A stretch of 64,000 bases of DNA, from contig NZ_KB903243.1 in assembly GCF_000379625.1 (NCBI RefSeq), positions 62,105 to 126,104 of the forward strand, written 5' to 3'. This stretch comes from Actinomycetospora chiangmaiensis DSM 45062 (GTDB lineage Bacteria; Actinomycetota; Actinomycetes; Mycobacteriales; Pseudonocardiaceae). A program made the translations under genes and the position numbers. The first letter of the stretch is position 1. Every line of letters starts with the position of its first letter. Below, piece after piece: positions 15,600 to 24,614 of the stretch. The notes under the pieces are model-generated. The model worked only from the letters and a program-made list of their open reading frames with translations, made no database searches and was not told the DNA's origin.

Positions 15600-16301
15600 G
15601 TGACCAGGGTGAGCAGTCGTGTCGATGTGGTGCTCCCCTGTCTCAACGAGGTCGAGGCGCTGCCCGCGGTGCTGGACGCCCTCCCCGAGGGGTTCGACGC
15701 CGTCGTGGCCGACAACGGCTCCACCGACGGGACCCCGGAGCTCGCCGCCGGCCGCGGCGCGCTCGTCGTGCACGAGGAGCGCAAGGGCTACGGGGCGGCC
15801 GTCCACGCCGGACTCGAGGCCAGCCGCACCGAGGTCGTCGCGACCATCGACGCCGACGGGTCCCTCGACCCGGCTGAGCTCCCCGCCATGGTCCGGCTGC
15901 TGCTCGACACCGACGCCGACATCGTCGTCGGGCGCCGCGTCCCGGCGGCCCGCGGCGTCTGGCCCTGGCACGCCCGCGTGAGCAACCACGTGCTCTCCGG
16001 GCTGATGCGGGTGCAGGGCGTCGGGGTGCGCGACATCGCCCCGGTGCGGGTGGCCCGCCGCCAGGCGCTGCTCGACCTCGGCATCACCGACCGCGCCTTC
16101 GGCTACCCCCTCGAGCTGCTCATCCGGGCGGGTGCGGCGGGCTGGACGATCCGCGAGGTGGACGTCGCCTACCGGCCGCGGGCCGGCGGCCGCTCGAAGG
16201 TGTCCGGCTCGGTGCGCGGTACGGCACGGGCGGTACGCGACATGACGAAGGCCCTCGCCCGGACCCGCGCGCACGGCGCTTCGATCCGGGTGAACCGATG
16301 A
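15600..16301 (+). CDS. Family 2 glycosyltransferase
   Basis: About 233 residues, GT-A fold: VDVVLPCLNEVEALPAVL at the N-terminus, VADNGSTDGT, and the metal-binding TIDADGSLD (DxD type). Missing the C-terminal membrane helices of full polyprenyl-phosphate mannose synthases. GTG at 15600 (alternative 15609). Overlaps the next gene by ATGA at 16298-16301, and that gene overlaps the methyltransferase by GTGA, so the three are translationally coupled. This trio is a recurring actinobacterial cluster of unknown product, often beside the epimerase found here at 12819. Confidence 0.87.
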   Translation: MTRVSSRVDVVLPCLNEVEALPAVLDALPEGFDAVVADNGSTDGTPELAAGRGALVVHEERKGYGAAVHAGLEASRTEVVATIDADGSLDPAELPAMVRLLLDTDADIVVGRRVPAARGVWPWHARVSNHVLSGLMRVQGVGVRDIAPVRVARRQALLDLGITDRAFGYPLELLIRAGAAGWTIREVDVAYRPRAGGRSKVSGSVRGTARAVRDMTKALARTRAHGASIRVNR

Positions 16302-17122
16302 GGACGCCGGCTGCGAACGCGTCGATCATGCAGGACGACCAAGCAGGGCCGGGCGGAGCGACGGGGGACGGTTCCGTCGGCCGGGTGGTGCTGGTGCTCG
16401 CGAAGGCACCGGTCGCCGGCCGCGCGAAGACCCGCCTCACCCCACCCGCGACCCCCCGGGGCGCGGCACGGATCGCGGCCGCCGCCCTCCTCGACACCCT
16501 CGACGCGGCCGCGGCCGTCCCGGGTGCACACGTGCTCGTCGCCCTCGAGGGTGACCTCGCCGACGCCGAGCGCGGCGACGAGATCGCGGCCCTCCTGGCG
16601 TCGCACACCGTCGTCCGGCAGCGGGGCGACGGGCTCGGCGAGCGCATCGAGGCCGTGCACGCCGACGCCGCCGACCTGTTCCCGGGTGCGGCGACCGTCC
16701 AGGTCGGCATGGACACCCCGCAGCTCGACGCGACGCGGCTCGACGACGCGCTGCGCACCGTCGAGAACGGTCGGGCGGCCGGGTTAGGTATCGCCCACGA
16801 CGGCGGCTGGTGGGTCCTCGCGCTGCGCGACCCGCGCCGGGCGGCGATCATCTCCGCCATCCCGACCTCCCGTGACGACACCGGTCCCCGGACGCTCGCC
16901 GCACTCCGCGACGCCCTCGGCGACGACGCCGTGGCCGAGCTGGCGACGCTGTCCGACGTGGACACGGCCGACGATGCCGTCGCCGTGGCCGCCCTCGCGC
17001 CCGCCGGCCGGTTCGCCCGGGCGGTCGCGGACATCCTCGGCGACGGTGACGGGACGGCCGAACCCGGCGCCGCCCTGCACCCCCGCCCCACCCCAGCTGT
17101 GTCCGGAGGTGCCCGCCCGTGA
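16298..17122 (+). CDS. DUF2064 / TIGR04282-type glycosyltransferase
   Basis: 274 residues. After a 28-residue variable N-terminus comes VVLVLAKAPVAGRAKTRL, a nucleotidyl/glycosyl-transferase loop typical of DUF2064, then VQVGMDTPQL (DxP metal motif) and DGGWWVLALRDP. Family members lie in cofactor, arsenosugar-like and glycan clusters; the reaction here is unknown. ATGA overlap with the GT2 gene before it and GTGA overlap with the methyltransferase after it. Confidence 0.85.
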   Translation: MRTPAANASIMQDDQAGPGGATGDGSVGRVVLVLAKAPVAGRAKTRLTPPATPRGAARIAAAALLDTLDAAAAVPGAHVLVALEGDLADAERGDEIAALLASHTVVRQRGDGLGERIEAVHADAADLFPGAATVQVGMDTPQLDATRLDDALRTVENGRAAGLGIAHDGGWWVLALRDPRRAAIISAIPTSRDDTGPRTLAALRDALGDDAVAELATLSDVDTADDAVAVAALAPAGRFARAVADILGDGDGTAEPGAALHPRPTPAVSGGARP

Positions 17123-17874
17123 CATCGGTGTCTAGCCCCATGACCGAGCCGTTCGCCGTCGTGGACGCCGCGCGGGAGCGGTCGGGTTCCGACACGGACA
17201 CGTTCGGCGGGACGGTGTTCGACGCCGCGCTCGCCGGGTTCGAGCACCGCCTCGTGCGCACCGACGGCGTGGTGCTGCCGCTCGCGGTCCAGCGTTGGCA
17301 GGACGACGCGGACGAGCTCGACGACTGGCTCCTCGAACGCTGCTCGGGCGCGACCCTCGACCTCGGTTGCGGGCCCGGCCGGCTCGTCGTCGCCCTCGCC
17401 GACCGCGGGGTCCCGGCCCTCGGCGTGGACGTCTCGGTCCAGGCCGTGCAGCGCTGCCTGCAGCGTGGCGCGGCCGTGCTGCACCGCGACGCGTTCGAGC
17501 GGCTCCCCGGCGAGGGCCGCTGGCAGCACGTGGTTCTCGCCGACGGCAACATCGGCATCGGGGGCGACCCCGTGGCACTGCTGCGGCGCTGCGACCAGCT
17601 GCTGACCGAGTCCGGCACCGTCCTGCTCGAGGTCGAGCCCGGCACGGGTCTCTGGCAGGGCGCGGCACACCTGGTGCGCGAGGACCACGAGGTGGACGCG
17701 GACGCCCCGCGCACGTGGTTCCCGTGGGCCGTGCTCGGCTCCGAGGCGGTCGACGAGGTCGCCGAGGCCGCCGGGCTGCGGGTCGTCGAGCGCTCCTGGT
17801 CGGAGTCCGCGCTGCCCGACCCGGCCGGCACCGCCCGGTCCGACGGTCGGGCGTTCGCCGTCCTCGCCCGCTAG
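17119..17874 (+). CDS. Class I SAM-dependent methyltransferase
   Basis: 251 residues with a Rossmann methyltransferase core: ATLDLGCGPGRLVVAL (motif I), GVPALGVDVSV (motif II acidic residue) and VVLADGNIGIGGDP. It is the last gene of the coupled GT2-DUF2064-methyltransferase operon (GTGA overlap at 17119-17122). An ATG at 17140 is an alternative start. The methyl acceptor is unknown; the operon suggests a glycosylated small molecule or lipid. In other actinobacteria a molybdopterin oxidoreductase often follows; here it does not. Confidence 0.87.
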   Translation: MTSVSSPMTEPFAVVDAARERSGSDTDTFGGTVFDAALAGFEHRLVRTDGVVLPLAVQRWQDDADELDDWLLERCSGATLDLGCGPGRLVVALADRGVPALGVDVSVQAVQRCLQRGAAVLHRDAFERLPGEGRWQHVVLADGNIGIGGDPVALLRRCDQLLTESGTVLLEVEPGTGLWQGAAHLVREDHEVDADAPRTWFPWAVLGSEAVDEVAEAAGLRVVERSWSESALPDPAGTARSDGRAFAVLAR

Positions 17875-17931
17875 CCCGGGGCAACCGGACCGGACCCGGT
17901 GGACCGGGGCCCGCCGGACCGGGCCCGCGGT

Positions 17932-19338
17932 CTACCGCCCGCCGATCACCTGGCTGCCGAGGGTCACCGCGACCGGCCGCGGTGCGGCGCCCACGGACAC
18001 GACGGTCAGCGTGACCACCTGGCCGGGCGGGCTCGACTGCACCGCCGCCACGAGGGCGTTGGCGTCCTCGATGGGACGGTCGTCGACCCGGGTGACCAGG
18101 TCGTCCGGCTGCAGGCCCGCCGCGGAGGCGGGCGAGCCCGGGGTCACCGACGCCACCGTCGCGCCGCGGGCCCCACGGTCGGCCACCTGCACACCGATGA
18201 TCGCCTGGGTGGCCCGGCCGGTCTCGACCAGCTCGGTGGCGATGCGGCGCGCGTGGTTCATCGGGATGGCGAAGCCGAGCCCGATCGACCCCCCCTCCTG
18301 CCCCGCGCCCCCGCCGGTGACGCTCGCGATCGCGGTGTTGATCCCGACGATGCGTCCCGCGGAGTCCGCGAGCGGGCCGCCGGAGTTGCCGGGGTTGATC
18401 GCCGCGTCGGTCTGGATGGCGTCGATGACGCTGCTCTGGTCGGCGGTCGAGCCCCCGGCGGCCACGGGGCGGCGCAGCGCGGAGACGATGCCGGAGGTCA
18501 CCGTGCCGGAGAGCCCGAGCGGCGCGCCCACGGCGACGACGGCCTGTCCCTGCCGCAGCTCGTTCGAGTCCCCGAGCGTGGCCGGGCGCAGGTTCGCCAC
18601 GCCCGTCGCGCGGACCACGGCGATGTCGGCCGCGGGCGCCGTGCCGACCAGGCTGACCGGCGCGGCCGAGCCGTCCGCGAACAGTGCCTGCAGGCCGCCG
18701 CTGCGCCCGGCCGCGAGCACGTGGTTGTTCGTCATGATCAGGCCGTCGGCGGAGATGATCACCCCGGAGCCCGCTCCCGACGACCCCACGATCTGCACCG
18801 TGCTCGGCAGCACGGTCGACGCGATGGCCTCCACCGACCCGGCCGGCGCCGGCGGCAGCGGGTCGGAGCCGCCCGACGCGTCGAGCGAGGACTGCGAGAC
18901 CGACGACGAGGAGGCCAGGGAACCGGCGATCGCCCCGCCGACGAGGCCCGCTAGGAGCGCCACCAGCGCGACGAGGACGAGCCCGCGGCGCCCGACGCCC
19001 CCACGCCCGGCGTCGGGAACGGGCTCCGGGCGGCCCGGGCCGGGCGTGCTCCAGCCCGCCCCCGGATCGGCGGGGAAGCCGCCGGGCGGGGTCGCGGTCA
19101 TGCCCGACGAGGGGGCGGGCCGGCCCCAGCCGAGATCGGCCCGCTCCGCGCCGGGGCCGCCGGAGGGCGTGCCCGACCACGAGCCGCCCGGCACCGGTCC
19201 GTCGGACCAGCGCACGCCGTACCCCGACCCGAGCCCCGGTCGCTCGACGGTGTCCGGGTCCAGTCCGACCCCCGGCTCCGCGGCCCCGCCGCTCCCCGCG
19301 CGCTCCGGCTCGCCGTCGTGACGCGGGGTCTCGCTCAT
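17932..19338 (-). CDS. pepD: HtrA/PepD-like membrane serine protease with PDZ domain
   Basis: 468 residues. A Pro/Gly-rich cytoplasmic region of about 115 residues precedes a membrane helix (about 120-141). The extracytoplasmic trypsin-like domain has the catalytic triad His206 (TNNHV), Asp238 (ADIAVV) and Ser319 (GNSGGP). A PDZ domain (about 380-465) follows, with ATVASVTPGSPASAAGLQPDD. It corresponds to M. tuberculosis PepD (Rv0983), a stress protease of the cell envelope controlled by MprAB and SigE. It is divergent from the mprB-like kinase, 84 bp away, so the two may share regulation. Stop precedes a GC-rich spacer. Confidence 0.92.
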   Translation of the reverse strand: MSETPRHDGEPERAGSGGAAEPGVGLDPDTVERPGLGSGYGVRWSDGPVPGGSWSGTPSGGPGAERADLGWGRPAPSSGMTATPPGGFPADPGAGWSTPGPGRPEPVPDAGRGGVGRRGLVLVALVALLAGLVGGAIAGSLASSSSVSQSSLDASGGSDPLPPAPAGSVEAIASTVLPSTVQIVGSSGAGSGVIISADGLIMTNNHVLAAGRSGGLQALFADGSAAPVSLVGTAPAADIAVVRATGVANLRPATLGDSNELRQGQAVVAVGAPLGLSGTVTSGIVSALRRPVAAGGSTADQSSVIDAIQTDAAINPGNSGGPLADSAGRIVGINTAIASVTGGGAGQEGGSIGLGFAIPMNHARRIATELVETGRATQAIIGVQVADRGARGATVASVTPGSPASAAGLQPDDLVTRVDDRPIEDANALVAAVQSSPPGQVVTLTVVSVGAAPRPVAVTLGSQVIGGR

Positions 19339-19422
19339 GGCTCCCCAGCCTTCCTCATCGACGGCGCCCGAGCCGGGTGGGGAGGTCACGGTCCCGGCAC
19401 GACCGATCGGGGATGATCGGAG

Positions 19423-20871
19423 GTGATGACGACCCGTCCGGACGACGACGCCGAGCGGCCCGGCCCGCCGTCGGGCTGGCACGTGCTGCTGGAGATCCCG
19501 CTGCGGCGGCGCGTGGCGATCCTCGTGTCGATCGGCGCCGGACTGCTGGTGGCGCTCATCGCGGTCGCGGTGTTCTTCACCGCCTATCGGGCGCTGTACG
19601 ACCAGCTCGACGAGAGCCTGGTCGAGCGGGCCACCGCGGCGGCGTCGAGCGACCTCGCCGACCCGTCCATGCTCTACCGCGTCGTCTCCCCCGACGCGTT
19701 GGCGGCCGGCGACTACCGGGTCGCCATCGTGCTCGCGGACGGGCGCGCCCTGTCGATCCAGGGCAGCGTCCCGCCGATCGGTCCCCCGGAGTACGCGGTG
19801 GCCGCCGGGACCCCGGAGCCACCGCGGACCGGCGTCGTCGACGGGGCGCCGTACCGGGTGGTCGCGGTGCAGGCCGGCCGCGGCATCGCGCTGGTCCTCG
19901 CCCAGGAGCTGGAGCCCACGCGCCGGACGCTCTCCCGGCTGGCGATCGTGCTCGTCGTCGTGGGCGGGATCGGGGTCGTGCTCGCGGCGCTGACCGGGGT
20001 CGCGATCGCACGGGCCGGCCTGCGGCCGGTGGAGCGGCTGATCTCGGCGACCGAGCGGGTGGCGCGGACCGGCGACCTGCAGCCGATCACCGTCACCGGC
20101 GGCGACGAGATCGCCCGGCTCACCCGCAGCTTCAACGCCATGCTCGCCGCCCTGGCGTCGTCGATCGACCGCCAGCGACGCCTCGTCGCCGACGCCGGGC
20201 ACGAGCTGCGTACCCCGCTCACCTCGCTGCGCACCAACCTGGAGCTGCTGGTCGCGGCCGAGCAGGGCGCCGCGTCCGGCCGTCCCGACGCGCCGCGCCT
20301 CTCCCCGGAGGACCGCGCCGAGCTCACCGCCGATCTCCGCGCCCAGATCGACGAGCTCGCCACGCTCGTCGGGGACGTGGTGGAACTCGCCCGCGACGAC
20401 CCGCCCGAGGTCGCCGCCGAGCACCTCGACCTCTCCGAGGTGGTGGAACGGGCCCTGGACCGGGCCCGGCCGCGGGCTCCCGGCGTCACGTTCGCGGCGG
20501 AACTCGCGCCGCTGGAGATCGTCGGCGACGCCAGCGCGCTGGAGCGGGCGGTGCTCAACCTGCTCGACAACGCCGCGAAGTGGAGCCCGCCGGACGCCAC
20601 CGTGACCGTGGTGCTGCGGGAGGGCGTCGCGCCCGAGCGGCCCGGGACCGCCGTCCTCGAGATCGCCGACGAGGGGCCCGGGATCGCCCCCGAGGAGCGG
20701 GAGCTCGTGTTCGACCGCTTCTTCCGCTCCGCCGACGCCCGCACCATGCCGGGCTCGGGACTCGGGCTCTCGATCGTCGCCCAGACCGCGACCCGCCACC
20801 ACGGCGCCGTCTCCGCCGAGGAGGCACCGTCGGGCGGCGCGCTGCTGCGGCTGTGGCTGCCCCGGGCCTGA
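19423..20871 (+). CDS. Sensor histidine kinase, MprB-like
   Basis: About 482 residues. Two membrane helices (about 30-52 and 165-187) flank an extracytoplasmic sensor of some 110 residues. A HAMP domain (IARAGLRPVERLISATE) follows, then the phospho-acceptor H-box VADAGHELRTPLTSL (His260), N-box LNLLDNAAKWS, and G-boxes IADEGPGIAPEE and PGSGLGLSIV. The layout and the neighbouring pepD gene point to MprB, an envelope-stress sensor. Unlike mycobacteria, the response regulator is not adjacent: it lies 1.3 kb away on the other strand. GTG at 19423 or ATG at 19426 are both possible starts. Confidence 0.9.
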   Translation: MMTTRPDDDAERPGPPSGWHVLLEIPLRRRVAILVSIGAGLLVALIAVAVFFTAYRALYDQLDESLVERATAAASSDLADPSMLYRVVSPDALAAGDYRVAIVLADGRALSIQGSVPPIGPPEYAVAAGTPEPPRTGVVDGAPYRVVAVQAGRGIALVLAQELEPTRRTLSRLAIVLVVVGGIGVVLAALTGVAIARAGLRPVERLISATERVARTGDLQPITVTGGDEIARLTRSFNAMLAALASSIDRQRRLVADAGHELRTPLTSLRTNLELLVAAEQGAASGRPDAPRLSPEDRAELTADLRAQIDELATLVGDVVELARDDPPEVAAEHLDLSEVVERALDRARPRAPGVTFAAELAPLEIVGDASALERAVLNLLDNAAKWSPPDATVTVVLREGVAPERPGTAVLEIADEGPGIAPEERELVFDRFFRSADARTMPGSGLGLSIVAQTATRHHGAVSAEEAPSGGALLRLWLPRA

Positions 20872-20873
20872 CG

Positions 20874-21077
20874 TCAGGCCGCGCGAGCCGCCCCGACCCG
20901 TCGTCGGGACCCGAGCAGCACGGCCACGCAGGCCACCACGCCCTGCCCGGCGAGGTCGAGCGAGTCGACCGTCACCGCCGCCAGCCACGCGGCGGCGCGC
21001 CGGGCGTCGTCGAGTCCCGTCACTGCCACCCACCGTGCCACCGGGTCATCCACCCCTCGAGGATCTCGCGGGTCCAT
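20874..21077 (-). CDS. Hypothetical small protein with one hydrophobic segment
   Basis: 67 residues, ATG at 21077 with GGAG six bases upstream. It begins MDPRDPRGVDDPVARWVAV and has a mildly hydrophobic segment (about residues 36-55) followed by a basic end. It converges tail-to-tail with the histidine kinase with a 2-bp gap between stop codons. Not a recognised family. The good ribosome site and codon bias favour a real gene, but chance cannot be excluded. The 223 bp upstream (21078-21300) show no gene. Confidence 0.5.
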   Translation of the reverse strand: MDPRDPRGVDDPVARWVAVTGLDDARRAAAWLAAVTVDSLDLAGQGVVACVAVLLGSRRRVGAARAA

Positions 21078-21300
21078 GAGCGACTCCAGGCGACGTTCGC
21101 ATGAGTGTCCTGTGCACCGGTCCGCTCGTCCGGCCCAGCACTGCCCCGGCCGATCCGGACGACGGCGCCCGGTCGGGGTACGGACGGTCGTTCCGGGCGG
21201 CCCGATCGGCCGATCGGTCACCGGTTCGGTCGCATCCGTGTCGCGGGGCCCGTCGTTGGGAAGACGTGGACGGGACGGCGACCGGACGCGGGAGGGACCG

Positions 21301-22191
21301 ATGACCTCGATCCTGCCGCGGCACACCCGGACACCGGAGCCGCCCCGGCCGTCCCGCACCCGGCTCGTCCTCGCCGCCGTCCTCGCGGGCGCCGCGGTCG
21401 CGATCCCGGTCGCGCTGTCCGGTGGCCAGCCCGCGGCAGCGCCCGCCCCGCCCCCGCCGGCGCTCGCCACGGGCGACGTCCCCGCCACGACGAGCGCGCG
21501 GGTCGACCCGCTCGCCGCCGGGCGTGCCCTGGCGGCGCGTCCCGCGACCGGCGACGGGGTGTTCGACAGCGCCGTCGGCGACTTCGCCGCCCACTTCGAC
21601 GACTCCGGCGGCTCCGGTCTCGTCGACGGTTCCCCGCTCCCGCGGGTGGTCGACGGGCCCGGCATGCGCTTCACGATCCCGGGCGGCGCGAAGCGCGCCG
21701 AGGTCCTGCCGCAGCTGCCCGAGTACCACCAGGGCGACGACCTCTGGGTGCACGACGTCAGCCGGCTGCAGGGGCTGCCGACCGACACCGGCACCTGGCA
21801 GCTCGTCCTGCAGTGGCACCAGCGGGCCAACACCGGGTCGCCGCCGATCGCACTGGAGGCCGGACGCGGTCGGCTGCGGCTGGCCAACGTCGGCACCGAC
21901 CAGCAGGACCTCGGGGCGCTCCGCCCGGACGACACCCTCGACGTCGTGCTGCACGTGCACTTCTCGCGCTCGTCGTCCGACGCGGTCGTCGACGTCTGGC
22001 GCGACGGACGGCCGGCACTGCTCGGCTACCACCCGCCGCGCGGCACCCTGCTCGACGGCGGGGACTACCTCAAGCTCGGCCTCTACCGCGACCCGTCGAT
22101 CACGCAGGGCTCCTCGATGACGACGACGCGGCTCGTCGCCGGGCCCAGCGCGGACGCCATCAACGTCGCGGGCATCACGCCGGGCCGTTGA
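21301..22191 (+). CDS. Secreted protein with polysaccharide-lyase-like (heparin lyase I) fold
   Basis: 296 residues. A basic N-terminus and a hydrophobic stretch (about 20-40) form a signal peptide or anchor, followed by a Pro/Ala-rich linker. The mature part has LVLQWHQRAN and YLKLGLYRDPSI, motifs of the heparin-lyase-I-like (Polysacc_lyase) beta-jelly-roll family. Family members bind or cleave acidic polysaccharides; activity here is unproven. ATG at 21301 chosen because the signal peptide starts there. It sits alone between the kinase and the leftward response regulator. Confidence 0.72.
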   Translation: MTSILPRHTRTPEPPRPSRTRLVLAAVLAGAAVAIPVALSGGQPAAAPAPPPPALATGDVPATTSARVDPLAAGRALAARPATGDGVFDSAVGDFAAHFDDSGGSGLVDGSPLPRVVDGPGMRFTIPGGAKRAEVLPQLPEYHQGDDLWVHDVSRLQGLPTDTGTWQLVLQWHQRANTGSPPIALEAGRGRLRLANVGTDQQDLGALRPDDTLDVVLHVHFSRSSSDAVVDVWRDGRPALLGYHPPRGTLLDGGDYLKLGLYRDPSITQGSSMTTTRLVAGPSADAINVAGITPGR

Positions 22192-22195
22192 CGCG

Positions 22196-22882
22196 TCAGG
22201 CGTCGGCGCGCAGCACGTACCCCACGCCCCGCACGGTGTGGATCAGCCGCGGCTCGCCGTCGGACTCGGTCTTGCGGCGCAGGTAGCCGATGTAGACCTC
22301 GAGGGCGTTGCCCGTCGTCGGGAAGTCGTAGCCCCACACCTCCTCGAGGATGCGGCTGCGGGTGAGCACGCGCCGCGGGTTGGCGATGAGCAGCTCGAGC
22401 AGGCTGAACTCGGTGCGGGTGAGCGTGATCGGCCGCTCGCCACGCGTCACGTCGCGCGTCACGGGGTCGAGCGACAGGTCGCCGAAGGTCAGCGGGTCGG
22501 GCGTGTCGTCGCGGTCCTCCGGGTTGGTGCGCCGCAGCAGGGCCCGCAGCCGCGCGAGGAGCTCCTCGAGCGCGAAGGGCTTGGCGAGGTAGTCGTCGGC
22601 CCCGGCATCGAGCCCGGCCACGCGGTCGGACACCGCCTCCCGGGCGGTGAGGACCAGCACCGGCAGGTCGTCCCCCGCGCTGCGCAGCCGCCGGCACACC
22701 TCGAGACCGTCCAGGCGCGGCATCATCACGTCGAGCACGAGCGCATCGGGGCGTGCGTGCGCGATGGTGTCGAGCGCCTGCTGGCCGTCGTGGGCCAGCT
22801 CGACCTGGTAGCCGTTGAACGCCAGGGACCGGCGCAGCGAGTCGCGCACGGCCCGGTCGTCGTCGACGACGAGGATCCGCAT
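22196..22882 (-). CDS. OmpR-family response regulator, MprA-like
   Basis: 228 residues. Receiver domain with the acidic pocket VDDD (residues 7-9), phospho-acceptor Asp51 (VLDVMMP), conserved Thr in VLTAR and Lys in YLAKPF. Winged-helix domain with [10 protein letters not shown] and [12 protein letters not shown]. Similar to MprA, the partner of MprB in mycobacteria, where mprA directly precedes mprB on one strand. Here it is on the opposite strand and 1.3 kb beyond the kinase, so pairing is inferred, not certain. Stops 4 bp from the convergent polysaccharide-lyase-like gene. Confidence 0.9.
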   Translation of the reverse strand: MRILVVDDDRAVRDSLRRSLAFNGYQVELAHDGQQALDTIAHARPDALVLDVMMPRLDGLEVCRRLRSAGDDLPVLVLTAREAVSDRVAGLDAGADDYLAKPFALEELLARLRALLRRTNPEDRDDTPDPLTFGDLSLDPVTRDVTRGERPITLTRTEFSLLELLIANPRRVLTRSRILEEVWGYDFPTTGNALEVYIGYLRRKTESDGEPRLIHTVRGVGYVLRADA

Positions 22883-22930
22883 GGCTCCACTATGGCCAGG
22901 AGTCCTGAGAGGGGCCTGAGGTGGCTCCGC

Positions 22931-22976
22931 CAGGTGAGCACTCAGTGGGCCTATGACCCCACTGAGTGCTCACCTG
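22931..22976. repeat. Intergenic palindrome, family A copy 1
   Basis: Perfect 19-bp arms (22931-22949 and 22958-22976) with an 8-base loop. The arm core TGAGCACTCAGTGGG is the same as in the palindrome at 37397-37436, so this is a repeated element. It ends 8 bp before the stop of a leftward gene and lies 48 bp upstream of the leftward response regulator start, so it may act as terminator for the gene at 22985. Confidence 0.85.
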
Positions 22977-22984
22977 CGCAGCAC

Positions 22985-23554
22985 CTAGAACTCCACCCGC
23001 GCCAGCCCCACGACCTCGGCGCGCCAGTCCGCGTACGCCTGGCCGATGGCGGCGTCGTCGGCGGTCTGCTCCGTCGGGCCCTTCGGGCCGGTCCCGGTGA
23101 CCTTGGCGGCGATCTGCTCGGCGGTCCACGACGAGTTCGCCACCCGCACGGTCAGGCGCTCCGGTGCCCGCTCGGCGCGCAGCGCGTGGGCGAGCACGCG
23201 CAGCATCGCGGCGCGGGCGTCGGCGTCGTCGGGGGCGTCGACGTCGACGTTGGTCTGCCCGCCGACGAGCAGGACGTCCGCGCCCGGCGCCAGGGTCGGC
23301 AGCACGGTCGCGGCCGCGCGGAAGCGGGAGAGCATGCCCTGGGTGAGGAACTGCTCGACCTTCGCGACGACGCTGCCCTCGGTCGGCGTCATCGCCACCG
23401 GCAGCTGGACGTACCCGTCGAACGTCCGCCCGGTCACGACCTCGCCGAGACGACCCGGGTCGTCCACCACGACGGCCTCGGCGCCCGCCGCCTTCACCGC
23501 GGCCGCCACCTGCTCGAGCCGCTCGCCACCACCGGTCACCAGCACCGTCGTCAT
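22985..23554 (-). CDS. Conserved hypothetical protein, Rossmann-like
   Basis: 189 residues starting MTTVLVTGGGERLEQVAAAV, which resembles a nucleotide-binding Rossmann strand-loop-helix but lacks the YxxxK catalytic pair of SDR enzymes. A middle ADVLLVGGQTNVDVDAPDDAD segment and a C-terminal helix follow. It may be a degenerate SDR relative. No known function. It ends next to the family A palindrome and starts 51 bp from the stop of the leftward WYL regulator. Confidence 0.65.
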   Translation of the reverse strand: MTTVLVTGGGERLEQVAAAVKAAGAEAVVVDDPGRLGEVVTGRTFDGYVQLPVAMTPTEGSVVAKVEQFLTQGMLSRFRAAATVLPTLAPGADVLLVGGQTNVDVDAPDDADARAAMLRVLAHALRAERAPERLTVRVANSSWTAEQIAAKVTGTGPKGPTEQTADDAAIGQAYADWRAEVVGLARVEF

Positions 23555-23605
23555 GGTGCGGAACCCTAACCAGCGCGGCGGGCTCCCGGCAGGGGCGAGA
23601 TCGGT

Positions 23606-24550
23606 TCAGCGGGCCGGACCATAGATCGCCACGACCTCCGCGGCCCGGTCCGCCATCGCCGCGCGGACCTCGGCGGGGCCGAGCACCTCGACCGCGCCGC
23701 CGAACCCGAGCAGCGCGCCGACCGCGGCGCCGACGGCCCGGAAGACCAGCTCGAGCCCGGCGTCGTCGGTCCGGGGCGGCTCGACGAGCTGCGGGGCCAC
23801 CACGCGCAGCAGGCGCTCGCGCCACGCGGGGTCCACCGCCACCTGCACGACGACGGGGTCGGATGCGGTCTCGAGCCGGTCCCGCAGCTCGCTCCACACC
23901 GTGTCGAGGTCCCGGTCGTCGGGTCGGCGGGCCGGGGCACCGGTGGTCTCGGCCGCCTCGACCCGGTCCACCCGGAACATCCGCGGCACGCCCCGCCGCG
24001 CGGCGACGAGGTACCAGACGCCGGCCTTGCTGACGAGCCCGTAGGGGTCGACCGTCGAGGTGCCCGTCGTCCCCGACGAGGCTGAGCGGTAGCGCAGCCG
24101 CACGCGCTCGTCGGCCGCGACGGCACGCTCCAGGACGGTCAGCGCCGGCGTATCGGCCGTCGGACGCCGCCAGCCGTGCGACTCCATGATCACGGTGCGA
24201 CGGGCGCGCGCGATGTCGGTGCGCCGCGCCTCGGGCACCGCCGCGAGCAACTTGCGGACCGCCGACGCGAGCTCGCGGCCCAGGTCGCCCGCCTGGTCGG
24301 TGAGCGCCAGCAGGGCCCGCATCTCGGTGTCGGTGAGCCCGGAGACGTCGGTGCGGAACCCGGGCATGAGCACCACCCCGCCGTGCCGCCCCCGCTCGGC
24401 GTACACCGGCACGCCCGCCGCCGAGAGCGCCTCGACGTCGCGCGCCACGGTCCGTGTGGACACCTCGAGCCGCCGCGCGATCTCCGGCGCGGACAGCCGC
24501 CCGTGGGCCTGCAGGAGCAGGAGGGTCGCGAGCAGCCGGTCCGAGCGCAT
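23606..24550 (-). CDS. WYL-domain (YafY-type) transcriptional regulator
   Basis: 314 residues. N-terminal DeoR-like winged helix: RLLATLLLLQAHGRLSAPEIARRLEVS with TRTVARDVEALSAAG. The central WYL domain has GVWYLVAARRG, and the C-terminal WCX-like extension includes VAPQLVEPP. WYL proteins sense small ligands, often nucleic-acid-derived, and control DNA damage, phage defence or metabolism genes. Divergent from the DNA glycosylase gene with 64 bp between, so it may regulate that gene and itself. Confidence 0.88.
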   Translation of the reverse strand: MRSDRLLATLLLLQAHGRLSAPEIARRLEVSTRTVARDVEALSAAGVPVYAERGRHGGVVLMPGFRTDVSGLTDTEMRALLALTDQAGDLGRELASAVRKLLAAVPEARRTDIARARRTVIMESHGWRRPTADTPALTVLERAVAADERVRLRYRSASSGTTGTSTVDPYGLVSKAGVWYLVAARRGVPRMFRVDRVEAAETTGAPARRPDDRDLDTVWSELRDRLETASDPVVVQVAVDPAWRERLLRVVAPQLVEPPRTDDAGLELVFRAVGAAVGALLGFGGAVEVLGPAEVRAAMADRAAEVVAIYGPAR

Positions 24551-24614
24551 GGTGCGGAGATTCTTGCAGAATCACGACAGCACGTGTCCGGTATCGCGGC
24601 GCATCGTGCTGCTC

